The notes beneath the pieces were generated by a model. It had not been told where the DNA came from, made no database searches, and saw only the letters and a program-made list of their open reading frames with translations. Of a stretch of DNA of 64,000 bases, positions 9,179 through 18,375 are shown piece by piece. Within the stretch, counting starts at the first letter, position 1; each line of letters begins with the position of its first letter. A program made the position numbers and the translations under genes. Source of the stretch: Rhizobium sp. TH135 (GTDB lineage Bacteria; Pseudomonadota; Alphaproteobacteria; Rhizobiales; Rhizobiaceae); the NCBI RefSeq assembly GCF_002855515.1, contig NZ_PKRP01000002.1, positions 1 through 64,000 on the forward strand. The letters are read 5' to 3'.

Positions 9179-10270
9179 ATGACCCACATGCAGCCGGCCA
9201 ATCCCGAGACGCGGACCACGCAAGAATTTGAGAAGGTCCTGTCGTCGAGTTCGACCGAAGTCGCCTCGTTCGACCGTCATGAAAAGAGTGCTCTTGAGCG
9301 CTTCCAGCATTTCCTGCATTCGAGCCCGGCAGCCGTCGCGCTGATCGTGCTGGTGCTGTCGATTGCGGTCTTCGGCCTCATTCTCGGCGGGAAGTTTTTC
9401 TCCGCCTTCACGCTGACCCTCATTCTCCAGCAGGTCGCCATCGTCGGCATCGTCGGAGCAGCGCAGACGCTGGTCATCCTGACGAAGGGCATCGACCTCT
9501 CTGTCGGCGCCATCATGGTGCTCTCCTCGGTCGTGATGGGCCAGTTTGCCTTCCGCTACGGCCTCCCGCCTGAGCTTGCCGTGATCTGCGGTCTCGGCGT
9601 CGGCGCCTTCTGCGGCTTCATCAATGGCGTGCTCGTAGCGCGCATGAAGTTGCCGCCCTTCATCGTCACGCTCGGCATGTGGCAGATCGTTCTGGCCACC
9701 AACTTCCTCTATTCGGCCAATGAGACGATCCGCAGCCAGGACATCGACGCCAACGCGCCGATCCTCAAATTCTTCGGCGAGAATATCCGCATGGGCGGCG
9801 CGGTGCTGACCTATGGCGTTATCGCCATGGTGCTCCTCGTTGCGCTCCTTTGGTATGTGCTCAACCACACCGCCTGGGGTCGCCACGTCTATGCGGTCGG
9901 CGACGATCCGGATGCAGCAGAACTGGCAGGCGTCAACGTCAAGCGCATGCTGATCTCCGTCTACACCCTGTCCGGCCTTATCTGTGCACTCGCCGGCTGG
10001 GCCCTGATCGGCCGTATCGGTTCGGTCTCTCCGACCGCCGGCCAGTTCGCCAATATCGAATCCATCACGGCCGTGGTGATCGGCGGCATCTCGCTCTTCG
10101 GCGGACGTGGCTCGATCCTCGGCATGATCTTCGGCGCGCTGATCGTCGGTGTCTTCCAGCTCGGCCTGCGCCTGATTGGTACGGATCCGCAATGGACCTA
10201 CCTGTTGATCGGCGTTCTCATCATCGCCGCCGTGGCAATCGACCAATGGATCAGAAAGGTAGCAGGCTGA
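9179..10270 (+). CDS. frcC: Sugar ABC transporter permease
   Basis: 363-residue inner-membrane permease of the RbsC/FrcC (BPD_transp_2) family. After a ~45-residue hydrophilic N-terminus come about nine hydrophobic segments; the signature TLVILTKGIDLSVGAIMVLS and the cytoplasmic EAA-like loop near AVGDDPDAAELAGVNVKRM are seen. A good ribosome binding site (GGCAGGGAGG) precedes the ATG. Its stop overlaps the ATP-binding subunit start (ATGA), showing translational coupling. With FrcB and FrcA it would form the sugar importer. Confidence 0.92.
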   Translation: MTHMQPANPETRTTQEFEKVLSSSSTEVASFDRHEKSALERFQHFLHSSPAAVALIVLVLSIAVFGLILGGKFFSAFTLTLILQQVAIVGIVGAAQTLVILTKGIDLSVGAIMVLSSVVMGQFAFRYGLPPELAVICGLGVGAFCGFINGVLVARMKLPPFIVTLGMWQIVLATNFLYSANETIRSQDIDANAPILKFFGENIRMGGAVLTYGVIAMVLLVALLWYVLNHTAWGRHVYAVGDDPDAAELAGVNVKRMLISVYTLSGLICALAGWALIGRIGSVSPTAGQFANIESITAVVIGGISLFGGRGSILGMIFGALIVGVFQLGLRLIGTDPQWTYLLIGVLIIAAVAIDQWIRKVAG

Positions 10271-11052
10271 TGACCAAGGACCCCATTCTCACAGCCCGCG
10301 GCTTGGTCAAGCGTTACGGCCGCGTCACCGCCCTCGATCAGGCAGATTTCGATCTCTATCCGGGCGAAATCCTCGCGGTCATTGGCGACAACGGGGCCGG
10401 CAAGTCCTCGCTCATCAAGGCGATCTCCGGTGCCGTTTCGCCTGATGAGGGCGAGATCAAACTCGAAGGCAAGCTGATCAATTTCCGCTCGCCGATCGAT
10501 GCTCGTAACGCCGGCATCGAAACCGTGTACCAGAACCTCGCTTTGTCGCCGGCGCTCTCGATTGCCGACAACATGTTCCTCGGCCGCGAATTGCGCAAAC
10601 CGGGCATCATGGGCAGTGTGTTCCGCAAGTTGGATCGTCCGGCGATGGAAAAGATCGCCCGTGACAAGCTTTCAGAGCTTGGCCTGATGACGATCCAGAA
10701 CATCAACCAGGCGGTGGAAACGCTCTCGGGCGGCCAGCGTCAGGGTGTGGCGGTCGCTCGTGCGGCAGCATTCGGCTCCAAGGTGATCATTCTTGATGAG
10801 CCCACGGCAGCACTCGGGGTCAAGGAGAGCCGCAAGGTTCTGGAGCTGATCCTCGACGTGCGCTCGCGCGGTCTGCCGATCGTCTTGATCAGCCACAACA
10901 TGCCGCATGTCTTCGAAGTGGCGGATCGCATTCACGTCCACCGGCTCGGTAAGCGTCTCTGCGTCATCAACCCCAAGGACTACACCATGTCCGATGCTGT
11001 TGCCTTCATGACGGGTGCGCGGCCGGCGCCTGAGGCCGAGCGGGCGGCATGA
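10270..11052 (+). CDS. frcA: Sugar ABC transporter ATP-binding protein
   Basis: 260-residue ABC ATPase with a single nucleotide-binding domain: Walker A GDNGAGKSS, signature LSGGQRQGVAVARA, Walker B VIILDEPTAALG, and an H-loop in LISHNMPH. Most ribose-type systems use a double-length ATPase; the single-domain form is characteristic of Frc-type transporters. The start at 10270 overlaps the permease stop by one base-step (ATGA) and begins MTKDPILTARGLVKRYG; a longer frame reaching back into frcC is rejected. Overlaps the kinase gene start at its 3' end. Confidence 0.92.
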   Translation: MTKDPILTARGLVKRYGRVTALDQADFDLYPGEILAVIGDNGAGKSSLIKAISGAVSPDEGEIKLEGKLINFRSPIDARNAGIETVYQNLALSPALSIADNMFLGRELRKPGIMGSVFRKLDRPAMEKIARDKLSELGLMTIQNINQAVETLSGGQRQGVAVARAAAFGSKVIILDEPTAALGVKESRKVLELILDVRSRGLPIVLISHNMPHVFEVADRIHVHRLGKRLCVINPKDYTMSDAVAFMTGARPAPEAERAA

Positions 11053-11672
11053 GCCAGGTGCTCGACGAACTCTTGTCGGAGATCGAAAGGCGGGCGCATG
11101 GGTGCGCCCGTCTGCTTGTCGGCGTGGCCGGCCCTCCGGGAGCCGGTAAGTCGACACTTGCGGATCGGCTACATGAGATCCTCACGCAGAGAGGACTGCG
11201 CAGCGCGGTCCTGCCCATGGATGGCTTCCATCTCGACAACGCGATCCTCGAGCAACGCGGCGATCTCGCCCGCAAGGGCGCGCCGCACACCTTCGACGTG
11301 CGCGGTCTTTCCGACCTGCTGCGGGCCGTGAAGGCCGGTGGAGAGGTCTTTGTGCCCGTCTTCGATCGGTCGAGAGAACTGGCGATTGCGGCTGCCCGTT
11401 GTATTGCGCCGGAGGATCGCATCGTGATCGCGGAAGGCAACTATCTTCTGCTCGATCAGGGGCGGTGGGCAGGTCTTGCCGACCTCTTCGATCTGACAGT
11501 CATGGTTGCGCCGCCGATCGAGGAACTGGAGCGGCGGCTCATTGCGCGCTGGGTCCATTACGGTCTCACTCCGGCACAGATCGAAGCGAAAGTGGAAAGC
11601 AACGATCTGCCCAATGGCAGGCTTGTTTTGGAGCGCAGCCGGACCGCGGATTTCACCTTCGACCTGTTCTGA
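11049..11672 (+). CDS. frcK: P-loop kinase of the uridine/pantothenate kinase fold (FrcK)
   Basis: 207-residue P-loop protein with Walker A GVAGPPGAGKST near residue 25 and the PMDGFHLDN motif shared with uridine kinase/pantothenate kinase-like proteins (also called nucleoside/nucleotide kinase family). The ATG overlaps the frcA stop by four bases, so it belongs to the same transcript. Its counterpart in Sinorhizobium is FrcK, a presumed kinase acting on the imported sugar or a related metabolite; the true substrate is not evident. The frc operon seems to end here, followed by a ~200-bp gap. Confidence 0.8.
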   Translation: MSQVLDELLSEIERRAHGCARLLVGVAGPPGAGKSTLADRLHEILTQRGLRSAVLPMDGFHLDNAILEQRGDLARKGAPHTFDVRGLSDLLRAVKAGGEVFVPVFDRSRELAIAAARCIAPEDRIVIAEGNYLLLDQGRWAGLADLFDLTVMVAPPIEELERRLIARWVHYGLTPAQIEAKVESNDLPNGRLVLERSRTADFTFDLF

Positions 11673-11875
11673 AAGTGCCGCTTTTCAGGCGTAGTCGCAC
11701 CTTCGAAAGTTATTAAGTTCTAATTAAATGTGCCATCCGTAAAATTGTATCGGTTTGGTTCAGCGAATTTCAGCCTCCCCCTGATACAACTCCTCCATGA
11801 AAGGTTAACGCGGCACCCGCTGTGTTGACGAGGTTGCTGGAAGCCTCGATCGGGTGCTTTCAAAGGGGGTAGAAC

Positions 11876-12271
11876 ATGGCCATTCTGATTGTCGAAGACA
11901 ATCCGACCAACGCGATGATCATCAAGCATCTCGCGAAGAAGGTGACGGTCGAAGAGATCAAGGTCGCCGGGGATGGAAACACGGCCCTGATGCTGTGTCA
12001 TGCCGAGAACTTCGAAATGCTGATCGTCGATCACATGCTGCCGGGCATGTCCGGACTGCAGTTCGTCAAGGCCGTTCGCCTCATGGATCGCTACCGAGAC
12101 GTGCCGGTCGTGATGGTCACAGCGGATGATGAGCCGCGCTTGCGCGAAGAGGCCAAGGCGGCAGGTATCACCGATTTCCTGCACAAGCCGGTCGAAGCAG
12201 TCGCCTTCCGCAAGCTGCTGGCCGACCATCTGGGTGCAGCAGCCGTCCATCCTGAACGGCGTTCGGCCTAA
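11876..12271 (+). CDS. Single-domain response regulator (receiver only)
   Basis: 131-residue CheY-like receiver. The acidic pair is in LIVEDNPTN (residues 4-7), the phospho-acceptor Asp in IVDHMLPGMSG, Thr in MVTADDEP, and the conserved Lys in HKPVE. It has no output domain, so it would work as a phosphate shuttle, sink or allosteric partner. It is the first gene of a tight four-gene operon (16-bp gap to the next), with an exported molybdopterin-domain-like protein, a hybrid kinase with its own receiver and Hpt, and an HD-GYP effector. The upstream 200 bp is AT-rich (around 11705-11760) and probably carries the promoter. Confidence 0.85.
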   Translation: MAILIVEDNPTNAMIIKHLAKKVTVEEIKVAGDGNTALMLCHAENFEMLIVDHMLPGMSGLQFVKAVRLMDRYRDVPVVMVTADDEPRLREEAKAAGITDFLHKPVEAVAFRKLLADHLGAAAVHPERRSA

Positions 12272-12287
12272 CAAGAGGAGCAGAACC

Positions 12288-12782
12288 ATGAAGAGCATTC
12301 TCGTCGCGCTTCTTGCGAGCGCTTTGACTGCAACGGCCGCCCTTGCGCTGGATGCGCCGACCGGACCTGTCGTCCTCACGGTGAAGGGCACCATTTCCAA
12401 CACCAATGCCGGCGATACCGCCCAGTTCGATCTTGCGATGCTCGAAGCGCTCAAAGGTCGCAAGGGCGAAATGGAAACACCCTGGACCGAGGGTAAGGTA
12501 ACCTTCGAAGGCCCGCTGCTGCGCGAAATCCTCGCCGCGGTCGGCGCGACCGGCACCAGCCTCAAGGTCCGCGCGCTCAACGATTACGCCGCCGATGTGC
12601 CGGCTGAAGATGCCAAGCTCGATACCATTCTTGCCACCAAGCTCGACGGCAAGCCGATGTCCATCCGCGACAAGGGCCCGCTCATGCTGGTCTATCCCTT
12701 CGATCTCGACGCGGACCTCTATAACGAGAAGTACTTCTCGCGCTCCGTCTGGCAGATCAAGGAAATCGAGGTCGGCCAGTGA
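12288..12782 (+). CDS. Exported molybdopterin-oxidoreductase-domain-like protein without cysteines
   Basis: 164-residue protein with a signal peptide (MKSILVALLASALTATAALA, cleavage near residue 20-21), so it acts in the periplasm. The mature part resembles the sulfite-oxidase-type molybdopterin-binding fold: LTVKGTISNTNAGDTAQFDL, then VTFEGPLLREILAAVGA, KVRALNDYAADVP and a C-terminal YFSRSVWQIKEIEV. No cysteine occurs in the mature sequence, so the molybdenum-ligating residue of true enzymes is absent; a ligand- or redox-sensing role is more likely than catalysis. Its stop overlaps the start of the hybrid kinase (GTGA), which suggests it is the periplasmic partner of that kinase. Start supported by AAGAGGAG upstream. 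Confidence 0.7.
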   Translation: MKSILVALLASALTATAALALDAPTGPVVLTVKGTISNTNAGDTAQFDLAMLEALKGRKGEMETPWTEGKVTFEGPLLREILAAVGATGTSLKVRALNDYAADVPAEDAKLDTILATKLDGKPMSIRDKGPLMLVYPFDLDADLYNEKYFSRSVWQIKEIEVGQ

Positions 12783-15040
12783 CAATGACCGGAGCAACAG
12801 CGCGGAAATTTGCAGGCGGAGGCACAGTTGCCTTCGTCCTGCAGACCGTGTCTGCCGTGCTCCTGCTCGTTCTTCTGGTTCTCTTCGTCGATATCGCCCG
12901 CCAGTACCGCATCATGGAAGATGGCGTGCGGGAAAACTCGCTCTGGTCGGTCTACCAGTTGGATCGGGAAGTGCGCCAACTCAGCCACAGCATGGCAAAT
13001 GTGCGCGGTGGCGAACAGAACCCGCAAATGCTCGATGAGCTCGCCCTGCGCTACGACATTCTCTATTCGCGCACAGCGATCCTCGATCAGGCGAAGTTCG
13101 GCACCTATTTTTCCGGCGACGAGAAGATCCGCGGCTATATCGCCGGCATAACAAAGACCGTCCAGGCAGCACAGCCGATGTTCGATGCCTATGCGGCAGG
13201 CACGCCGCCGGCCGCCGAACAGCTGGAGCAGTTCGAGGCGTCGCTCGTCCCCATGAGCCGCACGGCCGAGGACTTCCTCCTTTACACCAACACCCGCGTC
13301 AGCCACGAGCGTGCAGAGAGCCGCTCGACGATCCTCGACCTCGAGCGCACCTCCACGGTGATGCTGAGCCTGCTCATGGTGTCGGTGGTCTTTCTGGTCG
13401 TGACCCTTAATCGCCAGCTCCGTTCGGTCCGCCGATCGAGCCACGAGCTTCAGGTCATGGCAACGCAGCTGAGCGAGGCCTATGAGGCCGCCGATGGCGG
13501 CAACCGCGCCAAGTCGCAGTTCATGGCGACCATGGGCCATGAGATCCGCACGCCGCTCAACGCGATCCTCGGCATGTCCGAGCTCCTGGAACTTTCAGAG
13601 CTTCCCGACGATGCGCTGTCCAGCGTCAAGACGATCCGCTCCTCGGGCGAGGCGCTGCTCGAGATCATCAATGAGATCCTCGACTTCTCCAAGATCGAGC
13701 ACGGCAAGCTGGAGCTTGAAGAGCGCGCCTTCGACGTTTGCGCACTCGCTGAGAGTACCGTCAGCATCATCCGGGGCCGCGCCGACGACCACGGCAATAC
13801 CGTGATCCTCGATCTGCCGGATTCCCTCCACGCGCTCTACGTCAAGACTGATCCAACGCGCCTGCGTCAGGTTCTGCTGAACCTTTTGTCCAACGCCGTG
13901 AAGTTCACCCATCAGGGCACCGTCACGCTGCGCCTGCGCGACTTCTACCGCGAAGGCAAGCTGATGATCCGTTTCGAGGTGGAAGACACCGGTATCGGCA
14001 TCGATGAGGCCGGGCTGGACAAGCTGTTCAAGCCTTTCTCGCAGGTCGATGCATCGATCAGCCGCCGCTACGGCGGAACCGGCCTCGGTCTCACTATCTG
14101 CAAGCAGATCGTCGAGAAGCTCGGCGGCGAGCTCGGCATGAGCAGCACCGTCGGCGTCGGCTCCATTTTTTGGTTCGAGCTGTCCGTTGTGCCGGTGACC
14201 CGGGAAGAGGCGAACGGACTTGCCGCCAAGGTGGTGGCGGAAGAGACCCTGCCGCGCTGCCGTATCCTTCTCGTCGAGGACAACAAGGTCAACCAGATCG
14301 TCGCCACCCGTTTCCTCGCCCGTCTCGGCCAGGATGTCGAGATCGCCAATGACGGTGCCGAAGCCGTCTCGATCTCCCGCGAGCAGGCCTTCGACCTGAT
14401 CCTGATGGACATGCAGATGCCGGTCATGGACGGGATCGAGGCGACGAAACGGATCATTGCCGAAGGCGGCCCGTCCGCAGAAACGCCGATCATCGCCATG
14501 ACCGCCAATGCCTCCGACGACGACCGCCGTCGTTGCCTCGAAGCCGGCATGAAGGGTTTCGAATCCAAGCCTGTTACTCTTGAAAGATTGAAGAACGTGA
14601 TTGCTCATTCAACCTCTTCGACGCGCGAACCCCTTTCGATGCCCGCCACGACCACGGCGCCCCAGAAGCTTGAGCTGCCCGAGCTGGATCTCGGCGAGAT
14701 GAAGCTCCAGTCCATGCCGGGTCTGGGCATCGAAGGGCTGGATGAAGCCCGCCATGCGGAGCTGGTGGATGCGCTCGGCGAAGACGTCTTCCAAGAACTG
14801 GTCGAATCCTTCTTCGACGATGCGACCGGCCTCATGGACGAATTGAACGAGGCTCTGCGCAAGAACGATCCCGAGAAGATCGATCGTGTTCTGCACACGA
14901 TCAAGGGTGCGGCCTCCAATGTCGGTCTGAACGATCTCGCCGTGAAGGCCAATGCGCTCAGAAGCCAGACCCCGGCGCCTGCAGATATCGAAATGTTCGG
15001 CGAGGAAATCCTCGCACTCAAATTCAAACTGGTTGCCTGA
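12779..15040 (+). CDS. Hybrid sensor histidine kinase with receiver and Hpt domains
   Basis: 753-residue membrane kinase. A hydrophobic helix (about 15-40), a ~160-residue periplasmic helical sensor, and a second helix (about 195-215) are followed by HisKA with His254 in MATMGHEIRTPLNAILG, a HATPase domain (NLLSNAVKFT, DTGIGI, GGTGLGL), a receiver with Asp544 in LMDMQMPVMDG, and a C-terminal Hpt with His706 in LHTIKGAASN. This permits an internal His-Asp-His relay whose Hpt can pass phosphate to a separate receiver, either the single-domain regulator at the operon's start or the HD-GYP protein downstream. GTG 12779 overlaps the preceding stop; ATG 12785 is an alternative. Signal unknown. Confidence 0.9.
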   Translation: MTMTGATARKFAGGGTVAFVLQTVSAVLLLVLLVLFVDIARQYRIMEDGVRENSLWSVYQLDREVRQLSHSMANVRGGEQNPQMLDELALRYDILYSRTAILDQAKFGTYFSGDEKIRGYIAGITKTVQAAQPMFDAYAAGTPPAAEQLEQFEASLVPMSRTAEDFLLYTNTRVSHERAESRSTILDLERTSTVMLSLLMVSVVFLVVTLNRQLRSVRRSSHELQVMATQLSEAYEAADGGNRAKSQFMATMGHEIRTPLNAILGMSELLELSELPDDALSSVKTIRSSGEALLEIINEILDFSKIEHGKLELEERAFDVCALAESTVSIIRGRADDHGNTVILDLPDSLHALYVKTDPTRLRQVLLNLLSNAVKFTHQGTVTLRLRDFYREGKLMIRFEVEDTGIGIDEAGLDKLFKPFSQVDASISRRYGGTGLGLTICKQIVEKLGGELGMSSTVGVGSIFWFELSVVPVTREEANGLAAKVVAEETLPRCRILLVEDNKVNQIVATRFLARLGQDVEIANDGAEAVSISREQAFDLILMDMQMPVMDGIEATKRIIAEGGPSAETPIIAMTANASDDDRRRCLEAGMKGFESKPVTLERLKNVIAHSTSSTREPLSMPATTTAPQKLELPELDLGEMKLQSMPGLGIEGLDEARHAELVDALGEDVFQELVESFFDDATGLMDELNEALRKNDPEKIDRVLHTIKGAASNVGLNDLAVKANALRSQTPAPADIEMFGEEILALKFKLVA

Positions 15041-15057
15041 GAAGCAAGGAGGCGTTC

Positions 15058-16143
15058 ATGCGTATTTTGTTGGTGGACGACAACAGCACCAATCTGAAGC
15101 TCCTGACGAAGCTCGTCGGCAAGCTGGACAATTGCGAGGCATTGCCCTTCGCCAGCCCCGACGCCGTGCTGTCGGCCCTGCCGGAGCTCGATTTCGACAT
15201 TGCGATCATCGATTACCAGATGCCGGTCTATAACGGCGTCGAGCTCTACACCGAGATCGTCCGCTTTGAGAAATATGCCGAAGTGCCAGTCATCTTCGTC
15301 ACGGCCGACAAGGACATGACGACCCGCATGGCCGCGCTGAATGCCGGTGCGATCGACTTCCTGACCAAGCCGGTGAACCCCGTGGAGTTCCAGGCGCGCG
15401 TACAGAATATCGTGAGCCTTGCCCGCGCCCGCCGCCAACTCGCCGACCAGGCGGAATGGCTGCGCCGCGAGGTGGAGCGGGCCGTTGGCGAACTGCGCGA
15501 GCGCGAGCAGGAGATCATTCATCGTCTGACACTGGCCGCCGGCTACAAGGATCCGGAAACCGCACGCCACACGCTGCGCGTCGCCTCCTATTCCGAAGCA
15601 ATCGCTATCGAGCTCGGCCTCTCCGCACAGCTGTGCCACGACATCCGCCTGGCGGCCCCCATGCACGACATCGGCAAGGTCGCCATGCCCGACACCGTGC
15701 TCCTCAAGCAGGGCCGCCTGACAGAAGCGGAGTATCGCCAGATGCAGTCGCATGCCGAGATTGGCAGCGATATTCTCGGGCGTTCCCATTCCTCGCTGCT
15801 GCAACTCGCATCCGAGATTGCCGCCAGTCACCATGAGCGCTGGGACGGGCAGGGCTATCCGAACCGTCTGGTCGGCACTGCGATCCCGATCTCCGGTCGC
15901 ATCGTCTGCATCGCCGACAACTTTGATGCTCTGACGACCGAGCGCCCCTACAAGCCGGCCTGGAGCTTCGAGCGCACCGTGGAGCATATACTCGGCCGCG
16001 CCGGCACCCAGTTCGATCCGGATTGCGTGGCCGCTTTCGAGCGTGCACTGCCGCGCATCCAGGCGATCATGGAGCAGGATCGCCGCGAGCAGGCCGAGGA
16101 AGCGGAAAAGACGATGGCATCGGCGAACGAACGGGTCGCCTGA
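15058..16143 (+). CDS. Response regulator with HD-GYP phosphodiesterase output
   Basis: 361-residue protein with an N-terminal receiver (LLVDDNSTN; phospho-acceptor Asp52 in IIDYQMPVYNG; TADKD; TKPVNP) joined by a short helix to an HD-GYP domain. Metal ligands and signature are intact: HD at 203-204 (MHDIGKVAMPD), HHERWDGQGYP at 258-268. An active cyclic-di-GMP phosphodiesterase that lowers c-di-GMP on phosphorylation is the standard expectation. It follows the hybrid kinase by 17 bp and is the obvious downstream effector of that operon. A Gly-Tyr-Pro in place and no degenerate residues were noticed. Confidence 0.9.
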   Translation: MRILLVDDNSTNLKLLTKLVGKLDNCEALPFASPDAVLSALPELDFDIAIIDYQMPVYNGVELYTEIVRFEKYAEVPVIFVTADKDMTTRMAALNAGAIDFLTKPVNPVEFQARVQNIVSLARARRQLADQAEWLRREVERAVGELREREQEIIHRLTLAAGYKDPETARHTLRVASYSEAIAIELGLSAQLCHDIRLAAPMHDIGKVAMPDTVLLKQGRLTEAEYRQMQSHAEIGSDILGRSHSSLLQLASEIAASHHERWDGQGYPNRLVGTAIPISGRIVCIADNFDALTTERPYKPAWSFERTVEHILGRAGTQFDPDCVAAFERALPRIQAIMEQDRREQAEEAEKTMASANERVA

Positions 16144-16209
16144 TCCTTTGATCCGGCTGGGCGGACATGCTAAGGGCGGCGAGTTCTCGTCAAGCCGGAG
16201 GCCCCGCCC

Positions 16210-17247
16210 ATGTCATCCCTCACCATCCGCCGCCCCGACGACTGGCACCTGCATCTGCGCGACGGCGCGATGCTGGAGGGCGTGATCGGCGACACCAGCC
16301 GGCACTTTGCCCGCGCAATCATAATGCCGAACCTCGTGCCGCCAGTGGTGACGACGGAAGACGCGCGCGCCTATCGAGAGCGTATCTTGAAGGCGCTGCC
16401 TGCAGGCGACCGCTTCGAGCCGCTGATGACGCTCTATCTCACAGAGCACACCAACCCTGACGACGTGGAAGAGGGCAAGCGTTCCGGCCTGATCACGGCG
16501 GTGAAACTCTATCCCGCGGGCGCCACGACAAATTCTCATGGTGGCGTGCGCGACATGGAAAAGGCTATGCCCGTGCTGGAGCGCATGGCGAAGATCGGCC
16601 TGCCGCTCTGCGTCCATGGCGAGGTGACGACACCGGAAGTCGATATCTTCGACCGTGAGAAGGTCTTCATCGACACGGTGCTCGATCCGCTGCGCAAGCG
16701 CCTGCCGGAGCTCAAGATTACCATGGAGCATGTGACGACCGAGGATGGCGTGCAGTATATCCGCAGCGCCGATCGCAACCTTGCCGGCTCTATTACAACC
16801 CATCACCTGATCATCAACCGCAACGACATCCTCGTTGGCGGCATTCGCCCGCATTATTATTGCCTGCCGGTCGCCAAGCGCGAGAACCACCGCCAGGCGC
16901 TGCGCAAGGCCGCGGTCTCGGGCGATGCGCGCTTCTTCCTCGGCACGGATTCCGCCCCGCATGTCGACCCGCTCAAGGAATGCGGCTGCGGCTGCGCCGG
17001 CATCTACACGTCGATCAACACCATGAGCTGCCTTGCCCATGTCTTCGAGCAGGAAAACACGCTCGACAAGCTGGAGGCCTTCACCTCGCTGAACGGCCCC
17101 GCCTGGTATGGCCTCGCTGCGAATGATGAGACGATCACGCTGGTGAAGCGAGACGCGCCAGTGGAGTTTCCGGGCAAGATCTTCACCGGTGCGGGGCCGG
17201 TGACGGTTTTCGACCCTATGTTCCCGATCCATTGGGATGTTGCCTGA
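16210..17247 (+). CDS. pyrC: Dihydroorotase
   Basis: 345-residue class II dihydroorotase, third step of de novo pyrimidine synthesis (carbamoyl aspartate to dihydroorotate). The zinc site DWHLHLRDG (HxH) begins at residue 12; [14 protein letters not shown] carries the lysine that becomes carboxylated; HGEV, MEHVTT and GTDSAPH supply the remaining ligands and catalytic Asp. Length is typical of the E. coli type (348 aa). pyrE lies 360 bp downstream on the same strand, separated by a small opposite-strand gene and a hairpin. Confidence 0.95.
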   Translation: MSSLTIRRPDDWHLHLRDGAMLEGVIGDTSRHFARAIIMPNLVPPVVTTEDARAYRERILKALPAGDRFEPLMTLYLTEHTNPDDVEEGKRSGLITAVKLYPAGATTNSHGGVRDMEKAMPVLERMAKIGLPLCVHGEVTTPEVDIFDREKVFIDTVLDPLRKRLPELKITMEHVTTEDGVQYIRSADRNLAGSITTHHLIINRNDILVGGIRPHYYCLPVAKRENHRQALRKAAVSGDARFFLGTDSAPHVDPLKECGCGCAGIYTSINTMSCLAHVFEQENTLDKLEAFTSLNGPAWYGLAANDETITLVKRDAPVEFPGKIFTGAGPVTVFDPMFPIHWDVA

Positions 17248-17253
17248 TACATG

Positions 17254-17283
17254 AAGAGCCTCGTGTGGGCCCACGAGGCTCTT
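17254..17283. terminator. Hairpin between pyrC and the convergent small membrane-protein gene
   Basis: AAGAGCCTCGTG (17254-17265), six-base loop, CACGAGGCTCTT (17272-17283): 12 perfect pairs located seven bases after the pyrC stop. There is no T-run on either side, so it is a terminator-like structure shared by the two converging genes rather than a textbook intrinsic terminator. Confidence 0.5.
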
Positions 17284-17316
17284 GGTCGGGTCGATCAGGG
17301 CTGGCAGTCCTAGGGA

Positions 17317-17472
17317 TCAGGGTGCCATCGTCGCAAGCTGCGGCCAGAGGCCAAGCACGCCCACAACGATCAGGTAGATCGCCACGACATAGTTGAGGAG
17401 GCGGGGCATGATCAGGATGAGAATACCCGCGATCAGGGCGACGAGCGGCTGGATGAGGAGGGCGTTGTCCAT
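17317..17472 (-). CDS. Small membrane protein, DUF3096-like
   Basis: 51-residue protein, too short to be noticed as a long frame, starting [21 protein letters not shown] and containing two hydrophobic helices (about residues 7-22 and 28-44) split by PRLLNY. This pattern matches the DUF3096 family of small bacterial membrane proteins of unknown function. The frame can be extended upstream into the promoter area of pyrE, but ATG 17472 is preceded by an AGGATCC-like weak ribosome binding site and gives the family's usual length. Divergent from pyrE. Confidence 0.65.
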   Translation of the reverse strand: MDNALLIQPLVALIAGILILIMPRLLNYVVAIYLIVVGVLGLWPQLATMAP

Positions 17473-17604
17473 GTCTTCAGGATCCTTTGTGGGTTGGTGA
17501 CCACTAAAGATCTGCTGAGGACGATTGTTCCATGGGGCCTGCATCTGGCGGGCAGGGCAGCTTGCTGCTATTGCGCTTTTGACCGTATCAGACAGGAGAG
17601 CGCC

Positions 17605-18297
17605 ATGATCCAGACCCCCTTCACCGACCCCGCCGTCATGGCCGAACTCGTGGCGAAGATGCTCTGGGAGATCAAGGCGGTGCATTTCAATGCGGCCGAG
17701 CCCTACAAGCTGTCATCAGGCATGAAGAGCCCCGTCTATATCGACTGCCGCAAGCTCCTGTCTTATCCGCGCGTGCGCTCCGCCGTCATGGATTTCGCCG
17801 CAGCCACCCTGATGCGCAATGCCGGCTTCGAGCAGTTCGACTGTATCGCTGGCGGCGAGACGGCGGGTATTCCCTTCGCGGCGCTTCTCGCCGATCGCCT
17901 TGGTCTGCCGATGATCTATGTGCGCAAGGCGCCGAAGGGGCACGGCCGCAATGCCCAGATCGAAGGGCATATGCCAGAGGGATCGCGTGTTCTTGTCATC
18001 GAGGACCTGACGACGGCCGGCGGCAGCATGTTCAAGTTCATCGATGCGATCAGAGCCGCCGGCGGCGTCGTCGATCACGGCATTGCGCTGTTCTTCTACG
18101 GCATCTTCCCCGAAGCTCAGCAGCGCTTCGACGACGGTAAGGTGAAGCTCAACTACATCGCAACCTGGCGCAACGTTCTCGCCGTCGCCCGCGAGCAGAA
18201 GCTCTTCGACGAGAAGACATTGTCGGAGGTCGAGGCCTTCCTCGATGCGCCGCTCGCCTGGTCGGGTCGCAATGGTGGGATTTCGTCGCTCGCCTGA
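17605..18297 (+). CDS. pyrE: Orotate phosphoribosyltransferase
   Basis: 230-residue type I phosphoribosyltransferase converting orotate and PRPP to OMP. The PRPP loop is [17 protein letters not shown] and the N-terminal substrate part contains [19 protein letters not shown]; the catalytic lysine loop is [20 protein letters not shown] 17605 is preceded by CAGGAGAG; the longer frame from 17494 is rejected. Works with pyrC upstream and pyrD elsewhere in this window. Confidence 0.95.
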   Translation: MIQTPFTDPAVMAELVAKMLWEIKAVHFNAAEPYKLSSGMKSPVYIDCRKLLSYPRVRSAVMDFAAATLMRNAGFEQFDCIAGGETAGIPFAALLADRLGLPMIYVRKAPKGHGRNAQIEGHMPEGSRVLVIEDLTTAGGSMFKFIDAIRAAGGVVDHGIALFFYGIFPEAQQRFDDGKVKLNYIATWRNVLAVAREQKLFDEKTLSEVEAFLDAPLAWSGRNGGISSLA

Positions 18298-18375
18298 GCA
18301 AATGCCCAAAGTCGCACTGGAAAATGGGAGCGGCGTGGTTTAAATCGATTGAAACGGAATCCTTGGGAGGTCGAG

